From contig JACRDB010000075.1 in assembly GCA_016218725.1 (NCBI GenBank), positions 1 to 64,000 on the forward strand: DNA of 64,000 nucleotides, given 5' to 3'. The stretch's first letter is position 1. The number at the start of each line of letters is the position of its first letter. The notes beneath the pieces are model-generated. The model was not told the origin of the DNA and ran no database searches. It saw only the letters and a list, made by a program, of their open reading frames with translations. Position numbers and translations under genes: made by a program. This document shows positions 53,835 through 63,311 of the stretch, piece by piece. This DNA is from Deltaproteobacteria bacterium. GTDB lineage: Bacteria > Myxococcota_A > Polyangia > Polyangiales > Ga0077539.

Positions 53835-55451
53835 ATGCGCACGATGTTTTCGGGTACGCGGTTCGGGCTTCTGGCGGGGGTGGCGGCGCTAGGGCTTGCG
53901 GGCTGTGCGGGGGACGACCTGGTGGACCCCGAGGGGAGCGACCCGGACGAGATCATCGGCGCCAACGCGGTGGGGCGCAACGCGACCATCGAGAGCTACG
54001 TGCTGGTGAGCACCAACGCGTCGGAGTCGGAGATCAAGCGGGCGATGATCCAGCAGCTCCGGCCGCTGTTCGGGGCCATGAAGGCCCAGGACATCGGGCT
54101 CGGCAACCGGCTGGACGGGGCCAACGCGACGAGCTTCATTGACGTGTCCACGTGGCGGCGGGACACGGTGGACGTGATCGACCCGATGCGGCCGGAGACG
54201 CCGGTGCGGCAGCTCCAGCGGGTGCGCTTCCGGTACACGGACCGGGCGATCGTGCACAACCGCTACGCGCGCCGGCGGGCCTTCCCGACGACCACGCTCT
54301 TCGGGGACTACAACAGCCACGCCAGCGAGATCGTGCAGGACTGCCAGAGCGAGCACCGGGACTGGGGGGCCTCGGGGATCTGGTACAACTTCGAGCCGCA
54401 CCTGTCGGCCTGTCAGCAGCGGATCACGGCGGAGACCACGCGGATCACGGCGCAGCGTCGGCGGCTTGAGGACGCCGACCGGCAGGTGACCGTGGACGAG
54501 GCGGCGCGGTGGTTCACGCCGATCTCCATCAAGCTCACGACCATCTCCCGGCAGGAGACGCGCTACCCGGACTACCACCGGCTCTTCGACGACAACCGCC
54601 TGGTGGTGTACAGCTTCTTCGGCGAGGACAAGCACGACGACCCGAACGACTACGGCGCGCGGAACTTCTTCGCGTTCCTCCAGACGGTGCTCCAGGCGCG
54701 GCCGGAGCTCCGGGTGAGCGCGCCGGGCACGGACCTCACCGCGGTGAGCTTCCGCGGGATGAACATCACGGGCGTCACGGCCCTGCAGGTGGCGGGCTGG
54801 ATCAACAACGGCACGGGCTACCCCTCGCAGGTGTCCTTCTCCGACCGCAATGAGTTCCGCCGGACGGTGATCCGCCAGTGGCGCGACAAGACCGTCACCC
54901 TGAGCGCGCCGGCCACGGTGAGCATCAACGGCGCCACCAAGATGGTCACCCTGGAGGTGCGGGCGTACTACGGCGACGAGGAGAGCTTCTCCTCCGGCGC
55001 GGTGTCGCGCTACCGCCAGGCCTTCCGCGACGCGGACGTGTTCCAGTACACGGGCCACTCGCACCTGGGCGCCGGGCCGCTGGACTCGCGCAACTTCAGC
55101 GCGATGGACTTCGCCAACCAGTACCAGATCCTGCAGATCAACTCCTGCGTGAGCTTCAACTACTACAACGAGTACTTCACCATGCACCCGGGCGGCACCC
55201 GGAACCTGGACACGGTGACCAACGGCCTGCCGGTGTACCTGGAGGGCTCCGGGCTCTCCACCGCGCGCTTCACCGTGGCCTTCCTGGACGGGCGCTTCCG
55301 GAGCTACAACGACGTGCTGGTGGCCATGCGGGTGAACCTGGGCTGGGAGTACAACCACGACGCCAACCGCGTCGCCGACGGCGAGTCGGACAACACCTTC
55401 ACCCCCACCTCGCAGCGGATGACCCTCACCGTGGCGCCCGCCGCGCGGTGA
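53835..55451 (+). CDS. His-Cys-dyad lipoprotein, paralogue B (intact)
   Basis: 538 residues from ATG 53835 (signal MRTMFSGTRFGLLAGVAALG, lipobox AGC). Full-length homologue of the gene at 3574-5183. Conserved: DPEGSDPDEIIGANAVGR, VYSFFGEDKHDDPND, then YTGHSHLGAGPLDSRNF (His408) and LQINSCVSFNYYN (Cys438), HPGGTRNLDTV, and DGESDNTFTP near the end. The His-x29-Cys arrangement after beta strands is like gingipain and other clan CD cysteine peptidases, so a secreted protease is inferred; no experimental family is known to me. Upstream (53655-53834) is AT-rich with CACCTACA-like motifs and TTGACG. Confidence 0.83.
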   Translation: MRTMFSGTRFGLLAGVAALGLAGCAGDDLVDPEGSDPDEIIGANAVGRNATIESYVLVSTNASESEIKRAMIQQLRPLFGAMKAQDIGLGNRLDGANATSFIDVSTWRRDTVDVIDPMRPETPVRQLQRVRFRYTDRAIVHNRYARRRAFPTTTLFGDYNSHASEIVQDCQSEHRDWGASGIWYNFEPHLSACQQRITAETTRITAQRRRLEDADRQVTVDEAARWFTPISIKLTTISRQETRYPDYHRLFDDNRLVVYSFFGEDKHDDPNDYGARNFFAFLQTVLQARPELRVSAPGTDLTAVSFRGMNITGVTALQVAGWINNGTGYPSQVSFSDRNEFRRTVIRQWRDKTVTLSAPATVSINGATKMVTLEVRAYYGDEESFSSGAVSRYRQAFRDADVFQYTGHSHLGAGPLDSRNFSAMDFANQYQILQINSCVSFNYYNEYFTMHPGGTRNLDTVTNGLPVYLEGSGLSTARFTVAFLDGRFRSYNDVLVAMRVNLGWEYNHDANRVADGESDNTFTPTSQRMTLTVAPAAR

Positions 55452-55499
55452 CCGCGGTTTCCGGGTGAAACCCCGGAAGGAACGCATAGAATCCCGGCC

Positions 55500-58400
55500 A
55501 TGGCCCTGCGGCGTGGCTCCCTCCTGGCGGCTCTCACCTCCCTCGTCCTCCTTGCCCCTCCCGCGCTGGCGGTCTGGCCTCCGCGGGAGGACGCCACCCC
55601 GGAGGAGCTCTCCCGGCCGGAGAACTGGCCCAACGACCCGGACTACCAGTACGCCCCGCCCCGGGGCATGGACGGCGGGCGCCGGGGGCAGTGGTACCTG
55701 TGGTCCTGGGTGCCGCGGTTCAACATCGCCCTGCCGGGCTTCCGCACGGACGAGGTCAACCTCGGGACCGGGAACCACGTAGACCGCGCCTGGGGCGTCA
55801 CCATCGGGGACCCGAGGGTGCTCATCGCCGTGCTGGACTCGGGCATCCGGTGGGACAACCGGGACCTCATCACCAAGGCCGCCCTCCACACCGCGGAGCT
55901 GCCCATGCCCCAGGGGGCCACGGCGTACGACGCCAACGGCGACGGCGTGGTGAACATCACGGACTACGCCCAGGACCCGAGGGTCCCCTGCGGGACCGCC
56001 ACCCCCCGGGACCCGCTGCGGTGCCAGGGCACGGACGGCCGGCCCAACGACCCCAACGGCAACGGGGTGCTCGACGCCGGGGACCTCGTGCGGGTGTTCT
56101 CCGACGGGACCGACGCGGACCGCAACGGCTACGTGGACGACATCTGCGGCTGGGACTTCTTCCACGACGACAACGACGCCTTCGATGACACGGACTTCGG
56201 CCACGGCACCGGCGAGGCCCGGGACTCCGCCGCGGCCACCAACAACGGCGAGGGCATGGCCGGGGTGTGCCCGCGGTGCATGTTCATGCCGGTGCGCGTC
56301 GGGGACAGCTTCATCACCGACGTGAACGACTACGCCCAGGGGGTCGTGTACGCCGTGGACCGCGGCGCCAGCGTGGTGCAGGAGGCCCTCGGGACCATTG
56401 ACAACAGCGCCTTCGCCATGCGGGCCAACGACTACGCCTGGCGCCACGGGGCGGTGATCATCGCCAGCGCCGCGGACGAGAACTCCCGGCACCACAACGT
56501 CCCGGGCACCAACAACCACACGGTGTACGTCCACGCCGTGCGCTACGACGGCGCCACCCTCAACGCATCCACCACGTTCCTGAATTTCAACAACTGCACC
56601 AACTACGGCGCCCAGCTCGTGCTCTCCGTGGCGGCGCTGTCGTGCTCGTCGGCGGCCACGGGCTTCAGCGCCGGGATGGCCGGGCTCCTGTACTCCGAGG
56701 CCCTGCAGAGCAACCTCTCGCCGGCCCTCTCCGCGGAGGAGGCCAGGCAGCTCCTGATGATGACCGCGGACGACATCTACGTCCCGGAGAGCCTCCCCAC
56801 GGCGCTCAACTACGACCCGACCAAGTACCCCTCGCAGCCCGGCTGGGACCAGCGCTTCGGGTACGGCCGCACCAACGCCCGGCGCTCCGTGGAGTGGGTG
56901 CGCGACCGGCGGATCCCCCCGGAGGTGGACCTCACCTCCCCCCGGTGGTTCACGGTCTTTGACCCGGACCGCGAGGCCCAGCGCACGCTCCGCCTGGAGG
57001 GCTCCATCGCCGCCCGCAGGACCGCCAACGCCATGGGGGCCCAGCGCTTTGACTACGCCATCGAGTGGGCCCCGGGCGTGGAGCCCACGGCCCTCCAGTG
57101 GCGCATGCTCCGCGCCGAGCGCAACGTCACCGCCCCCCTCACGGGCACCCTCGCGGAGCTGGACCTGCGCGCGCTCCGGATCGATAACCCCGGCGAGCGC
57201 GAGAACCGCTACACCATCACCGTGCGCGTGCGGGCCACGGCCCACTACGGCGGCGCCGTCGGGGACGTCCCGGGCGAGACGCGCCGCGCGTTCTATGTGC
57301 ACCGCGACCCCACGGTGCTGCCGGGCTTCCCGGTGGACGTGGTGGCCTCCGGGGAGAGCTCCCCCAAGCTCGCGGACCTCGACGGCGACGGCCGCCGGGA
57401 GGTGGTCTACGGCACCGCCGACGGGGTGGTCCACGCGCTCCGGGCGGACGCCACGGAGCTCCCGGGGTGGCCCGTGCACACCGGGCTCATGCAGGGCCTG
57501 GACCCCCGGCGGACGCCCCTCTACCGCGGCGCCAGGGCCTACACCGGCGAGGGCCGCGCCGTGGACCCGGACACGGTGTACGAGCCCATCGTCGCCACCC
57601 CGGGCATCGCCGACCTCGACGGCGACGGCGACCTGGAGGTCGTGGTGGCCAGCTACCACGGGGTGGTGCACGTCTGGAACCACGACGGCACCCCGTACGC
57701 CCACGGGTTCCCCTTTACGCTCCCGGACGTCACCTCGGAGATGACCTCGCCCAGGGCCATCCTGGCGCGAGGGATCTTCGGCGCCCCGGTGCTCTACGAC
57801 CTGGACGGCGACGCCGAGCGCACGCTGGAGGTGCTCTTCCCGGCCTTCGACGGCAAGCTCTACGTGCTGAGTAGCCGCGACGCCTCCGTGCGCGAGGGCT
57901 TCCCCGTGGTGCTGCATTTCCCCGACCCGCCGGGGACGCCCGAGCGCGAGCGCACCGAGCGAAACCGCGCCCTCGGGGCCCTCGGGATCGGCGACCTGGA
58001 CGGCGACCGCAGGCCCGACATCGTGGCCGTCTCCAGCGAGCGCCTCGCCGGGGACCCCAACATGGGCGCCGTGTACGCCGTGTACGCCGACGGCAACCGC
58101 CACCCGGGGGGGCCCTTCCACCCCAACTGGCCCGTGCCCTACAACTCGTACAACTTCTTCCCGCTGGTGGGCGAGGGGGTGTCCTCGTCGCCCGCCCTCG
58201 CCGACGTGGACGGCGACGGCCGCGACGAGGTCGCCCTCTCCGGCACCGCCAACGGCACCGTGCTCATCGCCCGCGGCGTGCAGGGCCCGCACCCCGCCAG
58301 GCCCTCGCCCTCGCAGCTCGCGTCCCTGGCCACCATCCGGTCGTCGGAGCGCGGGAGGCTGTCCAACTACAACGCCCAGACCGTGGGCTTCATCCCGGCC

Positions 58401-59144
58401 TTCTCCCTCGGGTCCTTCGGCGACCTCGACAACGACGGGCGCGCGGACTACACGGTCTCCGGCGCCTCCCTGGACCTCGGGATCACCCTCGCCGGAGGCG
58501 GCGTGGCCCGGCCCTTCGATCACCTCCTCGCGGCCTGGAACGGCACCACCGGGAGGGTGTTCCCGGGCTTCCCGCAGGTCATCGAGGACTATACGTTCTT
58601 CGTGAACCCCGCCATCGCCGACGTGTCCCGGGACGGCTACCCCGAGGTGCTCCTTGGCACCGGCGGGTACTACCTCCGCGCCCTGGACGCCTGCGGCCGC
58701 GAGCCCTCCGGGTGGCCCAAATTCACGGGCCAATGGATCATCCCCTCGGTGGCCGTCGGAGACCTGACCGGCGACGGCGCCATGAGCGTGGTGTCCGGCA
58801 CCCGAGGGGGCTACCTCTGGGCCTGGCGCACCCCGGGCGACGCCCGCAACGGCAGCGTCCAGTGGGCCTCCTTCCGCCACGACAACCAGAACACCGGCAA
58901 CTGGAACACCCCCCTGGACCTGGGCACCCGCAGGGTTCAGGGCCTCCCAGCCCTCGGCGCCTGCCCCGGAGAGAGCACCACCACGGAGACCCCCGATGGG
59001 GGCTCTGCCACACCTACCCACACCACCGGGGGCTGTGGGTGCCGCACCGCAACGGCGGGAGCTTCTCCCTGGGCGTTGGCGCTGGCGTGCGTGGGGTTTG
59101 CATCCATCCGTCGCCGCCGTGACCGGCGTACCACCGGTGCGTAG
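55500..59144 (+). CDS. subtilisin-like protease with FG-GAP/VCBS-type repeats and MYXO-CTERM-like tail
   Basis: 1214 residues. Signal peptide (MALRRGSLLAALTSLVLLAPPALA). S8 domain about residues 95-470: AVLDSGIRWDN (Asp113), DFGHGTGE (His235); the nucleophile region reads CSSAATGFSAGMAGLLYSE (382-400) instead of GTSxAxP, so the catalytic Ser is uncertain. From about 610 onward there are FG-GAP/VCBS-like repeats such as PKLADLDGDGRREVVYGTADG, IADLDGDGDLEVVVASYHG, IGDLDGDRRPDIVAVSS and LADVDGDGRDEVALSG. The C-terminus GGCGCRTATAG, hydrophobic stretch, IRRRRDRR matches a MYXO-CTERM anchor. It lies 48 bp after lipoprotein B. Confidence 0.9.
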   Translation: MALRRGSLLAALTSLVLLAPPALAVWPPREDATPEELSRPENWPNDPDYQYAPPRGMDGGRRGQWYLWSWVPRFNIALPGFRTDEVNLGTGNHVDRAWGVTIGDPRVLIAVLDSGIRWDNRDLITKAALHTAELPMPQGATAYDANGDGVVNITDYAQDPRVPCGTATPRDPLRCQGTDGRPNDPNGNGVLDAGDLVRVFSDGTDADRNGYVDDICGWDFFHDDNDAFDDTDFGHGTGEARDSAAATNNGEGMAGVCPRCMFMPVRVGDSFITDVNDYAQGVVYAVDRGASVVQEALGTIDNSAFAMRANDYAWRHGAVIIASAADENSRHHNVPGTNNHTVYVHAVRYDGATLNASTTFLNFNNCTNYGAQLVLSVAALSCSSAATGFSAGMAGLLYSEALQSNLSPALSAEEARQLLMMTADDIYVPESLPTALNYDPTKYPSQPGWDQRFGYGRTNARRSVEWVRDRRIPPEVDLTSPRWFTVFDPDREAQRTLRLEGSIAARRTANAMGAQRFDYAIEWAPGVEPTALQWRMLRAERNVTAPLTGTLAELDLRALRIDNPGERENRYTITVRVRATAHYGGAVGDVPGETRRAFYVHRDPTVLPGFPVDVVASGESSPKLADLDGDGRREVVYGTADGVVHALRADATELPGWPVHTGLMQGLDPRRTPLYRGARAYTGEGRAVDPDTVYEPIVATPGIADLDGDGDLEVVVASYHGVVHVWNHDGTPYAHGFPFTLPDVTSEMTSPRAILARGIFGAPVLYDLDGDAERTLEVLFPAFDGKLYVLSSRDASVREGFPVVLHFPDPPGTPERERTERNRALGALGIGDLDGDRRPDIVAVSSERLAGDPNMGAVYAVYADGNRHPGGPFHPNWPVPYNSYNFFPLVGEGVSSSPALADVDGDGRDEVALSGTANGTVLIARGVQGPHPARPSPSQLASLATIRSSERGRLSNYNAQTVGFIPAFSLGSFGDLDNDGRADYTVSGASLDLGITLAGGGVARPFDHLLAAWNGTTGRVFPGFPQVIEDYTFFVNPAIADVSRDGYPEVLLGTGGYYLRALDACGREPSGWPKFTGQWIIPSVAVGDLTGDGAMSVVSGTRGGYLWAWRTPGDARNGSVQWASFRHDNQNTGNWNTPLDLGTRRVQGLPALGACPGESTTTETPDGGSATPTHTTGGCGCRTATAGASPWALALACVGFASIRRRRDRRTTGA

Positions 59145-59178
59145 GCTACGGGAGGTGGTTACCCTTGGAGGTCGGAGC

Positions 59179-60393
59179 TTGAGGTACAGACCCTGGTGGC
59201 TTCTGTGTGGGGCGCTCGCAGGGTGCCCCGAGGAGCGGGTGGTGTACGACGCCCCGGACGGCGGGGCGTGGGGCGCTCGGGGCCCTCGCTGGGCGATGCC
59301 CTCGGGGCCCGTGGCGGTGGTGTCCAACAGCCTTGGGAACTCCCTCTCGCTCCTGGACCTGACGGCGCGCACGGTGGTGGGGACCTACGCCGTGGGGATC
59401 GTCCCCCTGGCGGAGAACGGGCCTCACCACCTCGGGCTCGCCGACGGGGCGGTGTTCACGGCCCTGAGCTTCCCCGCGCCGGCCATCGCCCCGGGGCCCC
59501 ACGCGGCCCACGGGAGCTCCCAGGTGGCCGGGGTGCTGGTGCGCAGGAGCATGACGGATTTCTCTCTCCAGGGCAGGGCCACGGTGGAGCCCAACCCCGG
59601 GGAGCTCGTGCTCTCCCCCGACGGGCGCCGGGCGTTCGTCTCGCACTATGACCTGTTGAGGGCTCTCTCCAACGTGGGCAACCGCGAGGCACAGTTGTCC
59701 CGCCTGGTGGTGGTGGACACGCGCACCATGCAGGTGACGGCCCGGGTGCCCCTGTGCGTGGCCGCGCACGGGATGGCCTTCGCCCCGGACGGGCGCACGC
59801 TGTACGCGGCCTGCCCGGGGGACGACGCCCTGGCCGTCGTAGACACCTCCCGGGACGTGGTGGCGGCCGCGGACGTGACGCTGGTGCCCCTGCGGGACCG
59901 CCCGGCCAGCGGCAGCCCCACCATGGAGCCGTACAGCGTCGGGATCAGCCCCGACGGGGCCACGGTGTGGGTGGGGTGCATCAACGGCATGAGCGGCGCG
60001 CCGCTCCTGGCCTTCGACGCCGCGAGGCGCCAGTGGGACTCCGCGCGGGCGCTCCGGCGCCTCGGGGGGACGCCGTACTTCCCGGCCTTCAGCGCCGACG
60101 GGACGACCATGGTGGTGCCGCTCCAGAGCCGCGACGGGGTGATGAAGGTGCGCTTCGGGAGCCCCCCGGAGCTCACCCCGGTGGCGCTCCCGATGGGCGC
60201 ATGCACCCTGCCCCACCAGGCGGCGCTCGGGCCCGACGGGCGCTACTACCTCGTGTGCGAGGGGGTGCACACCGCCACGCGCATCGAGCCCGGGAGCGTC
60301 CTGGCCCTCAACCCGGACACGCTGGAAATGGAGGCCCGCTACGAGGTCGGCGGCTACCCCGACGCGATCGTGTTCCTGCGAGGCGGGCGGTGA
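59179..60393 (+). CDS. YncE-like beta-propeller lipoprotein
   Basis: 404 residues starting at TTG 59179, chosen because GGAGG lies 7 nt upstream and the product begins MRYRPWWLLCGALAGC, a lipoprotein signal; the GTG at 59155 is an alternative. Repeated propeller blades: VAVVSNSLGNSLSLLDLTAR, ELVLSPDGRRAFVSHYD, GMAFAPDGRTLYAACPGDD, SVGISPDGATVWVGCING and AFSADGTTMVVPLQ. YncE/SMP-30-type structure with no catalytic residues visible. The TGA overlaps the GTG of the cytochrome gene, so the two are translationally coupled. Confidence 0.83.
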   Translation: MRYRPWWLLCGALAGCPEERVVYDAPDGGAWGARGPRWAMPSGPVAVVSNSLGNSLSLLDLTARTVVGTYAVGIVPLAENGPHHLGLADGAVFTALSFPAPAIAPGPHAAHGSSQVAGVLVRRSMTDFSLQGRATVEPNPGELVLSPDGRRAFVSHYDLLRALSNVGNREAQLSRLVVVDTRTMQVTARVPLCVAAHGMAFAPDGRTLYAACPGDDALAVVDTSRDVVAAADVTLVPLRDRPASGSPTMEPYSVGISPDGATVWVGCINGMSGAPLLAFDAARRQWDSARALRRLGGTPYFPAFSADGTTMVVPLQSRDGVMKVRFGSPPELTPVALPMGACTLPHQAALGPDGRYYLVCEGVHTATRIEPGSVLALNPDTLEMEARYEVGGYPDAIVFLRGGR

Positions 60394-61133
60394 GGCGCGC
60401 GCGGTGGGCGCTGGCCCTGGGGCTCGTGGCCTGCGGGGTCACCGAGCGCCGCGAGCCCCTGAGCGCCAGGGGCGAGGCCCTGGCGAGGAACCCCAACGCG
60501 GTGCGCACCAACCGCCCGTGCTTCTCGTGCATGACCTGCCACGCGGTGAGGGCCTCGGACGCCCCGGACCGGGTGCTCCCCGGGGCGCCGCTCCAGGGCG
60601 CGGCGCGCAGGCCGTCGTTCTGGAACGGGGAGACCCTGCACCTGCGGGAGGCCGTGGAGCGCTGCTGGGTGACCTTCCTCCTCGGGGACGCCGAGGACCT
60701 GAGCGGCCCCACCGGCGAGGCCCTGAGCGCCTGGCTGGAGTCCCTGAGCCCCGCGGGGAGCACCGAGGGGACCGCCCCGGTGCGCTTGACATGGCCCCCC
60801 ACGGTGCGAAACCTGGACCCCGAAGGGGACCCGGCGGCGGGCGCGAGGGTGTGGCTTCGGGCCTGCGCCACGTGCCACGGGGAGGTGAACACCGGCCGGG
60901 GGAGGCTGGCCTGTGGGAGCGCGCTCCCACAAGAAATCATGGCCGCCCACGCCGACGATGACATCCCGAGCACCTTCCCGGCCGGGACGCCACAGTATTA
61001 CCGCGTGCTGGCCATCGAGAAGGTGCGGCACGGGAGCTTCCTGGGCTACGCGGGGAGGATGCCGCCCTTTGCCACGGAGCTGGTCTCGGACCGGGACCTC
61101 AGGGACCTGCTGGTGTACATGGGGCTCCCCTAA
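60390..61133 (+). CDS. diheme c-type cytochrome lipoprotein
   Basis: 247 residues from GTG 60390 (GTGA overlap). Lipoprotein signal VRRARWALALGLVACG. Two heme-c sites: CFSCMTCHAV (CxxCH) near residue 50 and RACATCHGEV near residue 160; Met residues in GRMPPFATEL may be the axial ligand. Likely an outer or periplasmic electron carrier. It belongs with the beta-propeller protein; other operon members follow. Confidence 0.87.
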   Translation: MRRARWALALGLVACGVTERREPLSARGEALARNPNAVRTNRPCFSCMTCHAVRASDAPDRVLPGAPLQGAARRPSFWNGETLHLREAVERCWVTFLLGDAEDLSGPTGEALSAWLESLSPAGSTEGTAPVRLTWPPTVRNLDPEGDPAAGARVWLRACATCHGEVNTGRGRLACGSALPQEIMAAHADDDIPSTFPAGTPQYYRVLAIEKVRHGSFLGYAGRMPPFATELVSDRDLRDLLVYMGLP

Positions 61134-61164
61134 AGGCCCGAGGCTTGGTAGAAGCCTAGAGGCA

Positions 61165-62295
61165 ATGCGCACACCTCGATGGCTCCTCGCGGTCGGTGTC
61201 CTCGCGGCCCTGGCCGGTTCGTGCAAATCCAAGCGCCAGGGGATCACCGTGGGGCTCTACGCCTCCATGACGGGCTCCACGGCGGATTTTGGCATCTCCA
61301 CCCGGCGGGGGGTGGAGCTGGCCCTGGAGGACCTGAACGCCCACGGGGGGCTCCTGGGCCAGCGGGTGCGCCTCGTGGCCGAGGACACCCGGGGGGACGC
61401 CAGCGAGGCCACCAGCGCGGTCACGCGCTTGATCGACCAGGAGGGCGCCATCGGGATCCTTGGCGAGGTGGCCTCGGGGCTGTCGCTCTCCGGGGGCAGG
61501 GTGTGCCAGCGCAGGCACATCCCGATGGTGAGCCCTTCGAGCACCAACCCCGCGGTGACCCAGGTGGGGGACCACATCTTCCGGGTGTGCTTCATTGACC
61601 CCTTCCAGGGCCTGGTGATGGCCAACTTCGCCTCGCGCACGCTGCGCTTCACCCGCGTGGCGATCTTGAAGGACCAGGGGGCGCCGTACTCCGTGGGCCT
61701 CGCGGAGGCGTTCCGGCAGAGCTTCACGGCCAACGGCGGGAGCATCGTGGACGAGCAGGCCTACCGCGCAGGGGACACGCACTTCTCCGCGCAGCTGAAC
61801 GCCATCATGGCCCACAACCCGGAGGCGATCTTCGTGCCGGGGTACTACACCGAGGTGGCGCTGATCGCCCGGGAGGCGCGCGGGGCGGGCTTCCAGGGCC
61901 GCTTCCTGGGGGGCGACGGCTGGAGCGGCCCGTCGCTCACCACCAACGACGACGACAAGCTCGTCGGGGACTACTTCAGCGAGGGCTTCGCGGTGGACGC
62001 GGCCACCACCCCGGTGGCGCGGGACTTCGTGCGGCGCTACCGGGAGCGCTACCACTCGGACCCCTCGGGGCTCGCGGCGCTGGGCTACGACGCCGCCCTG
62101 GTGCTCTTTGATGGCATCCGCCGCGCGGGCACCACGGACCACGCGGCCCTGCGCAACGCCCTGGCCACCACCCGGAACTTCGTGGGGGCCACCGGGAGCA
62201 TCACCCTCAACGAGCACCGGGACGCGGTGAAGGCCGCGGTGATCCTGCAGGTGCAGGCCAACGGCTTCCAGTATCACTCCACGGTCAATCCGTGA
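61165..62295 (+). CDS. branched-chain amino-acid ABC transporter, substrate-binding lipoprotein
   Basis: 376 residues from ATG 61165. Lipoprotein signal MRTPRWLLAVGVLAALAGSC. Periplasmic-binding-protein type I fold: ITVGLYASMTGSTADFGIST, RGVELALEDLNAHGG, GILGEVASGLSLSGGRVCQ, MVSPSSTNPAVTQVGDHIFR and AALGYDAALVLFDGI, typical of LivJ/LivK. The stop overlaps the GTG of the permease gene. An AGGCTT/AAGCCT hairpin precedes the gene at 61141-61157. Confidence 0.93.
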   Translation: MRTPRWLLAVGVLAALAGSCKSKRQGITVGLYASMTGSTADFGISTRRGVELALEDLNAHGGLLGQRVRLVAEDTRGDASEATSAVTRLIDQEGAIGILGEVASGLSLSGGRVCQRRHIPMVSPSSTNPAVTQVGDHIFRVCFIDPFQGLVMANFASRTLRFTRVAILKDQGAPYSVGLAEAFRQSFTANGGSIVDEQAYRAGDTHFSAQLNAIMAHNPEAIFVPGYYTEVALIAREARGAGFQGRFLGGDGWSGPSLTTNDDDKLVGDYFSEGFAVDAATTPVARDFVRRYRERYHSDPSGLAALGYDAALVLFDGIRRAGTTDHAALRNALATTRNFVGATGSITLNEHRDAVKAAVILQVQANGFQYHSTVNP

Positions 62296-63311
62296 CCGCT
62301 CCGCGCGCGGCCCCCCCGGGGCCGAAGGTGGCGGCGGCGGCCCTCGGGCTCCTGGCCCTGTGGCCCCTCTATCGCGTGGCGCTGGGGGCCTGGCGGGACT
62401 GGGTGGGCTTCCTGCGCAACGTCCTGGAGGGCGTCTCCCTCGGCGGGGTCTACGCCCTGATCGCCCTGGGGTACACCATGGTGTACGGGGTCCTCGGGCT
62501 GATCAATTTCGCCCACTCGGACGTGTTCATGGTGGGGGCCTACGTGGGCATCTTCACCGCGGGCTTCTTCGGGATCACCGCGTCGAGCCAGGCGGGCTCC
62601 TCGGTGGCCGTGACCGTGGCCTGCGTGGCCGCGGCGATGGTCGTCTGCGCCCTCCTCGGGATGACCCTGGAGCGCCTGGCGTACCGCCCGGTGCGCAACG
62701 CCCCCAAGCTCACGCCGCTGGTGACGGCCATCGGGGTGTCCATGCTCCTGCAGAACGTGGCCATGCTGGTGTTCAAGAGCACGCCCCGGGGCTTCCCCCC
62801 CACGCTGCGCACGGCCTCGGTGCACCTCGGGCCCGTGGCCACCACGAACATCAAGCTCCTGGACCTCGGGGCCGCCGTGGCGCTCATGGTGGCGCTGACG
62901 TTGTTGGTACAAAAAACACGCGTGGGCCGCGCGATGCGCGCGATCTCCACGAACCTTGAAGCCGCCCGGCTGATGGGCGTCCCCACGGACCGGGTGATCG
63001 CGGTCACCTTCGGGCTGGGCTCGGCGCTGGCCGGGGCGGGGGGCATTCTCTTCGGGCTGGACCAGCCACGGATCGACCCGCTGACGGGCGTGCAGCCGGG
63101 GCTCAAGGCCTTCGTGGCGGCGGTCCTGGGGGGCATCGGGAACATCCCCGGGGCGATGCTCGGGGGCCTGGTCATCGGCCTGGTGGAGCAGCTCTCGGCG
63201 GCGTACCTGTCGAGCTCCTTCGCGCCGGCGATCGTCTTCGCGATCCTGGTGGTGGTGCTCCTGGTGCGCCCCCAGGGGCTCCTGGGCCGCGTCACCCGTG
63301 AGAAGGTCTAG
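62292..63311 (+). CDS. livH: branched-chain amino-acid ABC transporter permease
   Basis: 339 residues from GTG 62292 (GTGA overlap). Eight or so membrane helices and the LivH motif region: LEGVSLGGVYALIALGYTMVYGVLGLINFAH, AISTNLEAARLMGVPTDRVI (EAA-like loop) and VLGGIGNIPGAMLGGLVIGL. Partner of the binding protein before it; LivM and the ATPases must lie beyond the window. The TAG stop (63309-63311) is inside the left arm of the palindromic element; the last four codons REKV are probably original. Confidence 0.93.
   Translation: MTAPRAAPPGPKVAAAALGLLALWPLYRVALGAWRDWVGFLRNVLEGVSLGGVYALIALGYTMVYGVLGLINFAHSDVFMVGAYVGIFTAGFFGITASSQAGSSVAVTVACVAAAMVVCALLGMTLERLAYRPVRNAPKLTPLVTAIGVSMLLQNVAMLVFKSTPRGFPPTLRTASVHLGPVATTNIKLLDLGAAVALMVALTLLVQKTRVGRAMRAISTNLEAARLMGVPTDRVIAVTFGLGSALAGAGGILFGLDQPRIDPLTGVQPGLKAFVAAVLGGIGNIPGAMLGGLVIGLVEQLSAAYLSSSFAPAIVFAILVVVLLVRPQGLLGRVTREKV

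Noticed and set aside
53889..59372. 1827-codon minus-strand ORF
   Set aside because: Antisense to the His-Cys lipoprotein B and the subtilase; no domain, biased composition.
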